56,625 nt of DNA from Carex sylvatica (Eukaryota > Streptophyta > Magnoliopsida > Poales > Cyperaceae): assembly GCA_964058845.1 (NCBI GenBank), contig CAXKVR010000022.1, positions 1-56,625 of the forward strand. Direction: 5' to 3'. This document shows positions 24,830 to 36,830 of the stretch, in pieces. The number at the start of each line of letters is the position of its first letter. The stretch's first letter is position 1. Below the pieces are notes generated by a model. That model did not search any database, was not told the DNA's origin, and saw only the letters and a program-made list of their open reading frames with translations. The translations under genes were made by a program, and so were the position numbers.

Positions 24830-25060
24830 TATTTTGTTATTTTGTAGATATGTGGAAAATTCATAGATTCATAAGATTTTGGAACATCTAAAAACAATAA
24901 CATTTTACATATGAACAAATAGTTAAGATTTTTAAAACATATACAAAATTTGCTTTCCAAGTACATCTTAAAATGAAAATCGCATTGAACATTTTGAAAT
25001 CGATTATTTGAACTTAATAATTGAAATATAAGTATGAAATAAAACATATTCAAGTACATT
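24830..25060. mobile_element. Half copy of the long-hairpin MITE family
   Basis: Directly after the MITE at 24455-24819, this stretch repeats the core (TTTTGTAGATATGTGGAAAA, then AACATCTAAAAACAATAACA) and a right arm with CTTTCCAAGTACATCTTAAA and ATTTGAACTT, but without a matching left arm or terminal repeat. It looks like a truncated older relative. Confidence 0.5.
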
Positions 25061-25594
25061 AACTCAACTTTGAAAATATATTTTACAACGTATGTATAAC
25101 TAGGTTCAAATATCGCATTGCTTCACTCGTCTAGTTTATTATGCTATGGAGCATAATTTTTATAGTTAGAATGTCAATGTATTTATGAAATCCGTGGGAG
25201 TACTTGTCATTTTTGAAAACCATTTCTAAAAGAAAGAAAAATTATGCATTGACGTTTTTCACAAAAAGAAAAAGAACAATTATTTATGTAGCAACATTTA
25301 GCTGGTCGATAGTTTAACATATGCTCAGCTCTTTGGAATAATTTTCGTACATACATTCAAAGGAATGTAAACAAATTTTTTTAATAGTTTACTAAAATTT
25401 TATAGGGTCTTCCCGAAAAAAGTAATAAAAAATTGTCAGAGGAAAATCTGGAAAGAGAAGTAACAAGTTTGTGCAATAATTGGTGTTGCGAGTGGCACGT
25501 TAATTATTTACACTCCTCTACACATCTGCTGCACCAGAACAACAATAGAAGATCTTGACAAGGAAAAAGAAAGGAAAGGCTTCATGCCGATGCT
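25061..25594. other. Intergenic DNA, nothing recognised
   Basis: No gene or clear repeat was found in this AT-rich interval. Confidence 0.4.
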
Positions 25595-25603
25595 CCTCGG
25601 GAC

Positions 25604-25780
25604 GAATTCATATCCTCTGAGATATCTCAAACTTTGCGTGACTTTATGGAAAATCTCAACCGTTCAAATACTTTCTGCACGAATCTCAAAGCTCAAATAA
25701 TACTGCCCCTGCGGTACACCGAATAGGCACCGGACACATCGGTCACGCAAAAGTTGAGATATCTCATAGGAAACGCACTC
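25604..25780. mobile_element. Short MITE of the GAATTC/GAGTGC family
   Basis: One end begins GAATTCATATCCTCTGAGAT and the other, read inward, GAGTGCGTTTCCTATGAGAT. Inside are the family words AAACTTTGCGTGACTTTATG, CACGAATCTCAAAGCTCAAA and GAATAGGCACCGGACAC. The flanks CCTCGGGAC (25595-25603) and CCACGGGAC (25781-25789) match at 8 of 9 positions, a Mutator-type target duplication. Sister copies are at 30314, 35344, 36036 and 38814. Non-coding. Confidence 0.88.
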
Positions 25781-25797
25781 CCACGGGACAGACTTGA

Positions 25798-25973
25798 GTC
25801 CGATGGCTATTGGACCTAAAGTGGTTCTAATGGGTTCGCTCACCATCGGATCTGCTTTAAGATTCATGCGCGTATATTTTAAAGTATACGCAAAAGCACA
25901 GGTGCGAATTCTAAAGCAGATCCGATGGTGAGCGAATCCATTGAAACCACTTTGAATCCAATGGCCATCGGAC
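25798..25973. mobile_element. Palindromic MITE of a separate family
   Basis: GTCCGATGGCTATTGGA at the left and TCCAATGGCCATCGGAC at the right are inverted repeats. The arms stay complementary for about 70 bp each through CGCTCACCATCGGATCTGCT. The centre has a smaller palindrome around CGTATATTTTAAAGTATACG. It starts 17 bp after the previous MITE. No clear target duplication was identified. Confidence 0.75.
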
Positions 25974-28056
25974 CCAAGCTGTTCCCGATACTCCACTCGC
26001 TGGGAAGTGGGAGTTCAAATACAACGAAGTAATTTAATTTTTGAGTTTTAAATCGGAACCATCTGATTTGAATCCATAATAATTTATCTGAAGTGGAACA
26101 GATACATCTCAAAGATGAATTCAAATTGTAAAATAATTTTGATTGACGGATTCAAATTGAACGGTCTCGATTTAAAATTCAAAAATTGAGTTACTTTAGG
26201 AATCCGGACCCAGAAAGTGGGATGGTCGTTGGGAGGTCCGCCCGAATTCAATTCACCTGAGGTAACATTAATTCTGAAATTAAATCCAAACCGTCCAGTC
26301 CTCTTTGTCACGAATATTGACATTTCTGTGCATTCCACTTCCGATTGAATCTGCTGGGATTACAGCGCATTGAAATTCAAAATTTGAATTACCTCAGAGA
26401 TGCGGACTCGATTGTCCAACACGCTAGCTGACAAAAGCCACGCTGTTTATGATTTTTCGCGACCCCAATTTGTACGCTAGATGAAATGTGTTATTTAATC
26501 CTTTGTACTCTGTGCCTCCTTTTATGACTCGGTACTCAAATGTTTTTAACTCTATGTTGCAATAGATCCCAAAAGGGAAAACCTCTGAAGAAATTCGCAA
26601 AAAAAATTGAGGAGAGCGAACGCGTGTCGACATCCTAAGAAAGAATTATACAATATTTATTGCTTTTAATATGATATTTTTAAAACAATAAAATAACGTA
26701 TTTGTAATCTAAAACAACTGTGAGATTGTAATATGTTCTATTATATTTTCTAACTTCGTACCGGGCAAAATAAGCATAGAAATTATGGTAAATTCTTAAT
26801 TTAAAATATTATCAATTGCTTGTAAGAATCCACTTATTTAATATTTTCAAGATGTTATTTTCTTTTTTCAGATTATTGTTTCCCTCGAAACAAACCGAAA
26901 ATTAATAAAGTAATGATATATCATATTTAATTTTTATTATATAAGTTAAAGTCGGTGTCGTTTCATATTTAAGCGATCGTTTGCTAAATAAATTGTGAAA
27001 AAGACTCCAATTAATTATTGACTGAATAGATAACCATTAAATATAATTTAATTTTCTGAAATTTTGCACTATCTTTTGTGTTTTGCTAAATGCATGGATT
27101 TTTTTTGTGTAATTTAAACCACGTCGACTTGAATATCGCAACAAAACGGTGGTGAAATCTAACTTAAGTCTTTTCAAATTACTCTCAGGTGACTCATTGC
27201 ATTGATTAGGACACTTTATTGTCAAAAGAATCAAAAATTATACTTCAATTTTTAATATTATATAGTCATAATCACATCAATTAATATCTGTATTAAAAAT
27301 CTCAGAAGTAAAAGAATTGAAAGGGGCTTCTTTTTGCTTCTTTATAGGGACAATACAACTATTAATAAAAATGAATAATTATTGAAAATTTGCATATAAA
27401 ATAATTAAAGGACTCTGAGTCAATTTAAATCCAAGTCTACTATTGAAATTGATTCCGTATGAACTATATTATTGGCATGTATATTTTAATAATTTGGAAA
27501 AGGCTAGTATTTTTAATGCCATTTCAAACAAGTGTTCATATTATAATTTTTCAATATTGCATATGCAGTGACTTTGGAGTTCATGTATCCATTACACTTA
27601 ATACTTTTTTTATAAAGTCGATTCATTATTGGAACATCCACTGTCCGCTTATATAAATCTATTTCTTATTCAAATATATTTGTGTTGCAGTTCTAATTTA
27701 AATACAATTATTGTTGAACACACCAATACTTGTTTATATTAGTTTGTTTTTTATTCAAACACAACTGCATTAGTATTTTCTTGACACAATTCTTCATGTA
27801 AGTTATTGACCTCTATTGCGCTAAACATACATCTACAAAAATAATGAAATAATGAGTGTTATTTTAATTTTATATTCTAAATCCGCCTATATAAATGCAT
27901 AAAAAATTTACTGTATTTCTTCTTCTTCTTTTTAATGTTTTTCGGTAATTACCAAATATATTGTAATTTCAATATGAATGAAGCAACAATAATATACATA
28001 TAACGTGTATTATGAACTCATATCTCCAGTTCAAACTCTAAACAAGGACGGAATCA
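25974..28056. other. Intergenic DNA, decayed repeat and AT-rich sequence
   Basis: The first part (to about 26420) has 'GATTCAAATTGAACGGTCTCG'-like words that resemble parts of the larger repeat at 30160 and 35930. The rest is AT-rich without recognised features. Short open frames show no family resemblance. Confidence 0.4.
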
Positions 28057-28065
28057 GGATTTGAG

Positions 28066-29051
28066 CCGACATTATCCAACGTAAAGTAGAAATTAATAAT
28101 TATGCCCATATTTACTGGGTATTTTTAAAAATGCCCAAACCGGCCATTTGTCCGGTCCTCAATTTTTTTTAAAGCACTGCGAAGAGCAAAATACCGAAAT
28201 CTAAGATTAAAAATTCAAAGTTTTTTAAAAATATTGGTTAGATTACTTCTTTTGATGTATAATTAGCATAATAATACTAAAATACGCTAAATTACTTGAA
28301 AATATGTTAAATTACATTAAAATACGATAAATTATGCTAAATGATGCTAAATTACACTAAATTAAGCTAATTACGCTAATTATACTGAAATACGCTAAAT
28401 TATCCTAAATTAGACCAATCTTGTGTCATCTTTCATAAATTATAAAAAATAGTAAAAATTTGTATTCTACAAGTTCATTATATAACCAATTTACTGAGAT
28501 ACTTAGATCGAAAAATATAAATGAAAATCTTAATTAGAAACTTCAACTCAAGTTTTGAGGTTCTCTCTTTTGTGATTTTGGCAATTTAGAATTTTGAAAA
28601 TTGACAAAGCATCACCAATACATGCATCTTTTTGCAATCTTTCCGAATAATGGTCATTTGTTGAAATCGGACACTCGAGCACCGTTTTGTGGCCGTTTGA
28701 AGTTTCGTCGTCATTTTTCACCTTTCTTAGTGAAGATATTGTCTCTCTTAGTGTATTTTAGCGTAATTTAACATAATTTCAAGTAATTTAGTGTATTTTA
28801 GTATAATTATGCTAATTATTAATTAAAAGAAGTAATCTAACAAATTAAAAAAAAGTGAATTTTTAATCTTAGATTTCAACATCTTGCCCTTCATAGTGTC
28901 TAAAAAATTTGAGAACCAACCATTTAATGGTCAGTCAAGAAAAATTGAGGACCGTCCATTAAATAGCCAGTTTGGATATTTTAAAAATACCCAAAAAAGC
29001 GAAAATAATTATTAATTTCTATTTTACGTTGGATATTAATAGAAATGTCGG
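28066..29051. mobile_element. 986-bp Mutator-type inverted-repeat element
   Basis: The ends are CCGACATT and AATGTCGG. The arms remain complementary for over 150 bp, including TCCAACGTAAA/TTTACGTTGGA, the AAATTTTTAAAA blocks and the run ATCTAAGATTAAAAATTC with its complement. The flanks GGATTTGAG (28057-28065) and GAATTTGAG (29052-29060) match at 8 of 9 positions. The interior (about 28255-28410 and 28745-28820) is built of repeated 'GCTAAATTA'/'TAATTTAGC' modules in inverted orientation. No transposase frame is present, so it is non-autonomous. Confidence 0.88.
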
Positions 29052-29401
29052 GAATTTGAGTATAGGGGAGCTAAACAATATCTTTATTTAGTTTTTAATA
29101 ATGCATAAGACAATATAACATAAGATTTGATCAGGCATTCTTTTTATTGGATCGGGCATTATTTTTTCTTTACGAGTATGACCTTTCCAAATTAGAAAGA
29201 TTCATTTTTTTCTTCTTCACTACACAGACACAAAAATTGAAATTTCCAAATAAAAAATGAAGCCCAGTCTTCTGTGATTTTAATTTTTAAAATCTATGTT
29301 CAAGACTTTTTTATTTGTTATTATTATTAGAGGGTGCTAATACATATGAAACAAACAAATTAATAAACAAATTATATACTTGTTAATAAAAAGTTAAAAG
29401 C

Positions 29402-29750
29402 TTAGGGTGACTTAGCACCCTTAGCTATACTTATGATCCACACCTGAATTCAAATACTTAATCTGAAATACTCAACATGATATTAATATGAAAATATATT
29501 TTCAAATCAAATTTTATATATTTTAAAATTCTGTTACTATTTTATTTATATAGGTACTGAGCCATCATAAAACAGCGACTTTATCTATCTAAAAGAATTT
29601 TAAAAATTATATAATTTGAATTCTAAATATATTTTTATATGAAATCATATTTAACAATTTCTATACGCTGTTTGAAATTTGAGAATAAATATAAAGATCC
29701 ATAAAACAAGTCCATCGTAATATGTATATGCATATCACTATATCTTATTT
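29402..29750. mobile_element. Degenerate copy of the long-hairpin MITE family
   Basis: The centre has 'TTTATATAGGTA...' then 'TATCTATCTAAAAGAATTTT', and the right arm has 'TTTGAATTCTAAATATATTT', 'GAAATCATATTTAACA' and 'GATCCATA'. Word order is that of the MITE at 24455. The ends are too diverged for confident boundaries, and the limits given are approximate. Confidence 0.45.
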
Positions 29751-29934
29751 TTTATTAATATTATACTTTTATCTGTTTCTAATAACAAAATGCTATTTTT
29801 TTTTCTGGTAAATCGGCAATAGAATGTCATACACCGGATCTAAACAAAGACCTCTTAATAAAGAGTAAAGACAGACCGGTGCGAGAGAAAACGAAACTGC
29901 CCTCCGATCTTTGTTGAAACCACGATGATGCCAT

Positions 29935-31485
29935 CAGTGAATACTCCCCGTCCCCGCCCGTTCGCTTTTTCCAGGGGGTCGCACTCGCCACATAGCAAAT
30001 ATCTTCCCTCCACGGCGTGTCGGCATATGGAATTTTCCTCATAAATTTATATTATGCTGCAAATATCCTTTAATTATGACCTTTCATTTGCGCTGATCGT
30101 GCGAACAGAATTGAGGAAATTACCTAATAATTGCACGGTACTGGCGCTCGGCTGGATCTTTTTTAATTTTGGGATTCGTATTAGAATCCAAATCAATCGG
30201 ATATTAACGGTCCGGATTCATATTTAAAGTTTAAATTACTTCAGGAAAGTCGAATTCAGTGGCGGTAGATCAGAAAAATTTGAACTCGAGAAACCAAGGG
30301 GCACCACAAAGTCGAATTCGCATCCTCTGAGATATCTCATATTTTGCGTGACTTTTTGGAAAATATCAACGTTGCAATACGTTCTACGCGAATCTCAAAG
30401 CTCAAATAGACACCGGACACGTCAGTCATGCAAAATATGAGATATCTCAGAGGATACGCACTCCACAAAATCACAATATATAACTGTAATAATAATAAAA
30501 AAAACAATGTAACCCCATACTGTAGATATTTTGTGGCAAAAATTAATTAGGAAACCGTGTAAAGAATTAAAAACCTCACTTCAGAACAAATCATAACAGT
30601 GGCGACTGCTTCAACTTGCCACCACGAGATTTGTGGCACAAGCACCGACGGGAGAAGCTTTTTTTTTTTTTTTTTTTTAAAGAGAGCAAGAAAAGCTTAA
30701 CATTAACGGTTACCTGGACCACTGACTGCCGATTAGTCGATTACAATTCTCACTGCGGTGGGTCATAAATACCAATATCTCAAACTGAGCTGTCGGATTA
30801 TTTGTGGCACGTCATATTCGACAAGATTATTGAAGTGTGCAGCATCTAATTAAAGTCAAAACTGTAGGATTTGGAGGGCGATCAGAATCCGATAAATCAA
30901 AATTTAGTCTGATCTTCGATCTAAGCCATTTTGATATACATCATAATTTGTGTGTATTTGATTTGTAATAGTTTTGAAATTATCTGTGTGAATTTTAATT
31001 TAAATCGGATAGTCCTTGATTCGATGCCTATCAAACCATTTTTGATTCCACACTATAGATCTTGTTGCTAAATCTAACTATCTTGATATTAATGTTATTT
31101 CAACTGTGATAACACTGACTTTAAAATTTATCAAAAAACTTTCAAACAACGAATCATAACTATTCAAATCAATCTATAAATTTTTAAGGTACTTCTAATA
31201 TATTCATTTTTTATTATTATTTTACCTTCATAGTTTAATTTTAAGAATTAGAAGGAAAAAAATAACGGCTTATTGACAGAGTTTTGATACCACAAAATAA
31301 TTAAAAGTGGAAAGAAAGATTTCATTCCTCAGTTCTCACCGATAATTTTTCGTCCCAATCTTCGTCCATGCTTGTAGAAATTCATATTTATTAATTTGAC
31401 CTCTCTCATTCTAATTTTTAGTTTCCGTAGCATCTAGTTATGTTCTTCTTTCATTTCTGCAGTGAGTTTAACTTGGATCTATTTT
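29935..31485. repeat. Larger dispersed repeat, copy 1
   Basis: This stretch matches 35523-37512 in the same orientation over many blocks. Examples are TCCAGGGGGT-GCACT, CGATCGTGCGAACAG, GATCATAACAGTGGCGACTG (with small changes), CGGATTATTTGTGGCACGTC and TTTCATTTCTGCAGTG. Copy 1 lacks two insertions present in copy 2 (36831-37185 and about 36536-36675) but carries its own short MITE at 30314 and a poly-T run near 30658-30678. The class of the repeat is unknown; no retroelement or transposase domain could be read. Confidence 0.7.
30314..30463. mobile_element. Short MITE of the GAATTC/GAGTGC family
   Basis: It begins GAATTCGCATCCTCTGAGAT and ends with ATCTCAGAGGATACGCACTC. The flanks are CACAAAGTC (30305-30313) and CACAAAATC (30464-30472), 8 of 9 identical. 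It is about 27 bp shorter than its sisters because the middle block containing 'AATACTGCCCCT' is missing. It is inserted in the larger repeat at 29935-31485. Confidence 0.87.
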
Positions 31486-33028
31486 ATTACTATTAATTTT
31501 TCATTTTTGAAATAATAATTTATTTACGTTCGTATTGAGCATGACATGATTTCATTTTACAAAATGAGAGAGTTGTATTGGTACATGAACATGTATTATA
31601 TATTTTTTCCCTTTTATCACAAACAAAACTTACATTCTATAAACGATCAATTTGACTTCAGAGTGTTGTTGGGTGTCGGATCGAACTTCATGTCATCAGT
31701 TTTTCACATCATTTAGTTTTGAATCGTCCGAGTAGAGTCCATAACATACCGGATTACATATTGGATTTGGAAGATTGTTGGAGATTTATGAAGGGTAAAC
31801 AATTATTTTTAAATAAATTATTTCTTATTTAGAGATCAAACAATTATATCTCATCTAGGAGTCAAACAGTTACACTCTAAAAAAGGAGGAACAGTTCTCC
31901 GTCTTAATCTAAAGAACGTCATAAGTCAAAGAGACTCAAAATATAAATCAGAAGTGCGTAATATGATACCCGATTTCATGTCATTTTTTATGGAATATCC
32001 AAAACTTTGGTAGAACAATAGTCGTCTCTGTGAGCGCGAGACTAGACTCTAAATGGCAAGAAGTTCTTCTCACCTTTTGTCATCGGATCGTGAAATAAGT
32101 CTTTCAAGACAATAAGGTATAACTCTTGAGAAATTCTCTCCAAATTTTATAATAGATTTTTTTTTCTATTCTTTGGTGGTGAAAGAAGAAAAGGCACACA
32201 GATCCAAGGACTGATTCAGAATTTTTGTCAGGGTATGATACTAATCGAATTCAAATTATTTAATCGGGTTCAAACTCATTAACTAATCAGGTTCAAACCC
32301 ATTAACTAATCAGGTATGCTAACTGATTTCTTCTCGCAAGAGATAGAAATGGAAGATCACTGGATGAGCGCTTCTTCATAACTGAGTAGATGCTTTAATC
32401 AATCCAATCCAATCCAATTTTAAATCACCTTAGGCTAAACAAAATAGGGGTTAATTTCTAAGCAGTTTTTATTTTGCCAGTTTAATCTCTTTTCTGTTGC
32501 AGTAAAACAGTGGCAGACAGGAAACTGATATACTGTTGCCCAATTACCTTTCTTGTAGTGAATTACAGACTTTGAATAAAAAAAGCTCATATGACCAATC
32601 AGCCCACTTAGTTCTCTTATCTGTCAACGAGCTCATCACAAAAGGGCAATGGATTTTCTATATGACATGATTTCTTAAAAGCATCAGCCTGATATCGTGA
32701 ATAACACCCTTATTTGAGGGCTGTGAAAGAAAGATGAAATTGAGAACACTGGCGCGATTCAAGCTCTAGTTCAAGGTGAAATTGTCTAAAGGGTGTGATT
32801 CTGAGGTCGTGACTTAGAATACTTTTATAAATGAATTACGCAAGATAGTCAATTCAACCAGAAATTCAATTCAAGCATCAAACCTAAGGCTGACACGATC
32901 CCCTCTGAATTCTGATCCTCTCTGACTCTAGGACTGTGGTCTCCTCTCTGTACGAACTCGCGATCTCAGGCGCGATTCTAAGCGAGAGCGAGCGACTCAG
33001 AGACGCGCGCGAATTGTTTCTCTGAGGC
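31486..33028. other. Intergenic DNA, no recognised gene
   Basis: No coding similarity was found. Near 32265-32310 a 24-bp unit around AATCAGGTTCAAACCCATTAA is repeated. The 32880-33020 part is unusually GC-rich with GCGCG and GAGCGAGCGA words and could be the edge of an old retroelement or leader sequence, but no termini were found. Confidence 0.4.
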
Positions 33029-33684
33029 GGGGGAATTTCATATATATCCCTCAAAACTCTTAATATTACCTATTTATCCCTCTAAAATCAGTAATTACAT
33101 ATTTATCCTTGAAAATTGTACAAATTCACATATTTGTCCAATCTAACTCCATGACATATCAGATATCTCCAAAAATAATTAAATAATATTTTTTTAAACT
33201 TTAAATTTATTTTACAATATAATTAATAATATGTTGACCATTATGCCCTTTGGTCTCTTTAGTCCACCTGCGTTCTCTTCTCTGTAAGGCGTCAAACCTC
33301 CCCCACATCTCTCTCCAAACATGCCAAATCACAGATTTTTTGCCTCCTTCTCTAGTCGCCTGCCCTCTAACAGAATTCTGTCGACCCTGGCTGCTTTAAT
33401 TTTTCATTTTCATTTGTAGAGAGAGATAAAAGGTTTGGTGCCTTATAGAGATGAGAACTTAGACAGACTAAAGAGACAAAAAACGAAGAGTATAATAGTC
33501 AATATATTTTGTAAATTAATACTGTAAAATAATTTTTTTAAGTTTTAAATAATATTATTTCATTATTTTTGGATATATTTGATATGTTATGGAGTTAGAT
33601 TGGATAAATATGTGAGTTTGTATGATTTTCAAGGATAAATATGTAATATTGAAACTTTTGAGGGATATACATGAAATTGCCCCC
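33029..33684. mobile_element. Palindromic MITE, 'TATCCCTCAAAA' type
   Basis: Left GGGGGAATTTCATATATATC and right GATATACATGAAATTGCCCC are inverted. Complementarity returns through the arms in CATATTTATCC/GGATAAATATG, TCCAATCTAACTCCATGACA and TTGACCATTATGCCCT. The middle, about 33260-33440, is unpaired and less AT-rich, with CT-rich words; it may be captured sequence. A single diverged arm of the same family lies at 46741-46850. No 9-bp duplication was found. Confidence 0.75.
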
Positions 33685-34250
33685 TTTTTTATTTAAGCGG
33701 AGGCAGGAGCTAGGAGCGTGCTGAATGGACTGGGCGAAACTTTGAAGTGCTTATCTTGACTGGGCTGTATTATTTTTGGGCCAGGGTTAGGCAATAGACT
33801 AAATTAGGGGTAGGCACATGTACATAACTGTAGTGGGCTTAATAAAAAAAAAAAAAAATCACATTCAAGGGTAGACAAGTGTCTATCCTGACCTTTATGG
33901 ATCCACCACAGATCTATATTATTCTTAAAAGAAAAAAATGTCTATTTAGTTTCTCTGTTTTTCTATGTTACTTGTGCCTTAGGAACCAATCCTTATATAG
34001 AGTAACCTTTATGGTTATCTACCAATTTGAAGAAGGGATAATGTGTTATTGCATCAGAAACCGTGTTGTCGCATCTAAAGACGTGCAATTGCATCGATTG
34101 CCATGTGGACTACACAATCCTCTATAAAAGAAGTTTTATGAATTGTAAATTTCATAATCAGTCCATCAATGATTTGAAATTTATCTAAATTGTTTTACAC
34201 ATTTATGGACTACAACTTATTAAATATATAGATTGTCTAAAATCTTAATT
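33685..34250. other. Intergenic DNA, nothing recognised
   Basis: No gene is supported. An 82-residue frame at 33879-34127 has no family resemblance and no splice context. Confidence 0.4.
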
Positions 34251-34260
34251 CTATATTAAT

Positions 34261-34740
34261 ACCTTGTTTGGATGGAGAGTAGAGGGAGGGAGGAATGGAA
34301 ATGAACAAAAACTTTCCGTTGAATCGCGTTTAGTTGATATAATTATGTCGGAGGAGAATGGTACAGGAGGTGAAAGGTTTAACCTTGTATCATTATAATT
34401 AATAGAATCGGTTCCCTCCCAAACTGGAGTGTAACGGATGAAAATAAATTTTGTTACAAATATTTTTAGAAAAAATGACACAAATGCCCAACCCTATATC
34501 TTAAATATATAATTCTCATACAATATTTTTTTCTCAAACCTACAACTGTCATCGAATTTCTCATTAATCTCCTAAATTTTAATCAACCAAACAAGAAATA
34601 AGACGGAAATGAAAGTTAAATGCATGTTTCATTGACTGAAACAAAGAGGTTAAATATGTTAATCTTTCTTTTTATTCCATTTCATTCCCTTCTATTATTT
34701 ACCTCTCATTCCTTCCTCTACTCTCCATCCAAACAGAGTG
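34261..34740. mobile_element. MITE with TGTTTGGATGGAGAGTAGAG ends
   Basis: The left end carries TGTTTGGATGGAGAGTAGAG and the right end its exact complement, ending CCAAACAGAGT. Each arm continues with GGAGGGAGGAATGGAA-like and TTCCTTC-like sequence. Elements with GTTTGGAT ends are common in plant genomes and several are of PIF/Harbinger or hAT origin; the target duplication is not clear here, so I do not assign a class. Confidence 0.7.
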
Positions 34741-34979
34741 TAAATCACTTAATTGTGACAATCATATATGACAATATATAATTTATAATTATATTACATA
34801 TTTGCTCAACGCTAGATATAAGGTCCAACACATATCGGATGAATCCTTTAAATCGAGTCAGATTTGTCACTTCCACTTCTGCATTGTATACCAATTCACT
34901 ACTACATCCTTCGATCGGATGCTTTCTATGCCGGTTACCGGAGATTTCATGAGTTCGGATCTTCAGAAGTAATGTATTG

Positions 34980-35335
34980 TTTGAGTTCAATCCAAACCGC
35001 CTGATTAAAATACAGACCAATTTGGCCCAAACTTATAATGCATGGGGCACCTTTAAGATTCGCACATGTATCTAACGAACTGACCTGATTCAAACTAAAA
35101 AAATTAGTTTCTCAGAAAGAAAAAAATTGAGGCACGTTAGGTGATCCGAATTCAGATTCCAACAAGTAGATAACTAAACCTAAAATTGACACTAATTCGG
35201 ATGAAGAGCATCAATCCGAAGGCAGACTTGATTTACTTGAAGTTTGCGAATACCATGCCAATGGCAATAGGCCATCTATCAGCGTCCTAATCGTGAGACT
35301 GTTATTGGTTTGGTAAAGCCCAAAAATGCTCCCCG
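34980..35335. repeat. Repeat segment matching 37512-37680
   Basis: Blocks such as 'CCAATTTGGCCCAAACTTATAATGCATGGGG', 'TTTAAGATTCGCAC', 'TAACGAACTGACC' and 'GACTGTTATTGGTTTGGTAAAGCCC' have close counterparts at 37530-37660. With the 35523-37512 block this indicates a larger unit that starts again after about 2.5 kb. Confidence 0.6.
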
Positions 35336-35343
35336 GTCCCGTC

Positions 35344-35522
35344 GAGTGCGTATCCTCTGAGATATCTCAACTTTTGCGTGACCGACGTGTCCGGTGCCTA
35401 TTCGGGGTGATGTACATGGTCAGTATTATGTGTGCTTTGAGATTCGTGTAGAACTTTTTTAAACGGTTGAGATTTTTCATAAAATCACGCAAAGTTTGAG
35501 ATATCTCAGAGGATACGAATTC
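35344..35522. mobile_element. Short MITE of the GAATTC/GAGTGC family, reversed
   Basis: Opposite in orientation to its sisters, it begins GAGTGCGTATCCTCTGAGAT and ends ATCTCAGAGGATACGAATTC. The flanks GGTCCCGTC (35335-35343) and GTCCCCGTC (35523-35531) match at 7 of 9 positions. Internal family words GGTGCCTATTCGGGG and GCTTTGAGATTCGTG are present. It marks the left part of repeat copy 2. Confidence 0.84.
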
Positions 35523-36035
35523 GTCCCCGTCCGTTCGTTTTCTCCAGGGGGTGGCACATAGCAAATCTCTCCCCTCCAAGGCACCTCTTTGCATGGAATT
35601 GTCCTCGCGATATTATTTTAAGCGAAAAGTGAAGATCCTTTTGTGACCTTCCATTTGCGTCGATCGTGCGAACAGGATTGTTCCCGTATAAACATTTTAG
35701 CGAACCAATTGAGGGGTTTGCCGGATCCGTATCCTCTCAGGTACCTGATTCAACACAATTGAAACGGACTTTTCAGATTTACTCTCAGACGGGGTTTGCT
35801 CGAAATGGCGCAGGGAGGTAATGTTATTCTGCTTTGAAATTCGTGCCAAATTAAAATAATAATTTTGGACCGTACAATTCAATTGTAAACAGTCCTGTAA
35901 CCTGAGGGGATGTAAATTCGGTAATTGCACGGTAGTGGTGCTTGTTACTTCCAGATTCTGATTAGACGGTCCGGATTCAAAATTTGAACTCGGAGAAACC
36001 AAGGAGGCAGGAGCAGCAGAAAGCCACAAACTCGC

Positions 36036-36213
36036 GAATTCGTATCCTCTGAGATATCTCATATTTTGCGTGACTTTTTGGAAAATCCCAACCGTTTCAA
36101 TACGTTGTGCGCGAATCTCAAAGCTCAAAGAATACTGCCCCTACGTCACCTCCGAATAGGCACCGGACACGTCGGTCACGCAAAATAAGAGAGAGCTCAG
36201 AGGATACGCACTC
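36036..36213. mobile_element. Short MITE of the GAATTC/GAGTGC family
   Basis: It begins GAATTCGTATCCTCTGAGAT and ends with AGAGGATACGCACTC. The flanks CAAACTCGC (36027-36035) and CAAACTCAC (36214-36222) match at 8 of 9 positions. The core includes CTTTTTGGAAAATCCCAACC, CGAATCTCAAAGCTCAAAGA and AATAGGCACCGGACACGTCG. Only the right inner terminal repeat has drifted (AGAGAGAGCTCAG). Confidence 0.88.
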
Positions 36214-36830
36214 CAAACTCACTATAATGGAACCTGAGTAGTTAGATATTTTGTGGCAAACATTTATTAGGAAACTATGTAGAGAGTTGAAGACCTCACT
36301 TCAGAAATCAGAACAGATCATAACAGTGGCGACTGCTTCAACTTGCTGCCAAGAGATTTGTTGCACAAGCACCGACGCAGGAGAAGTTTAACATCAAGTC
36401 ATCAACGGTTAACTGGACCACCGATTGCCGATTACAATTCTCGGTGGGTGATAAATACTCAACTATCTCAAAACTGAGCATTCGGATTATTTGTGGCACG
36501 TCATAGTCGACAAAATTTTTGAAGAGTGCAACATCATGCGATTTCAATTTCAACTCCTCATTTATTAGATTATGCGAATCTTAAAAAAAAAAGAGTTTTT
36601 GCACGAATCTCAAAATATATAAACGGTTGAGATTGAAATCGCAAAGACTCTGTGATCCTGTAGGATCGCAACATATTTATTTCCCTAATTAAAGTTTAAA
36701 CTGTAGCGAGTGGAGGCTGATCCAAATCCAATGAATTGAAATTCAGTATGATGTCTAATCTGAACCGTTCAATACGCATCAAAATTTGTATGGATTTGAT
36801 CCATCTTAGTTTTGAAATCATTTGTGTGAA

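Noticed and set aside
26424..26633. 69-residue minus-strand frame with a protein-like composition
   Set aside because: No recognisable motif, no exon context, and it lies in decayed repeat sequence.
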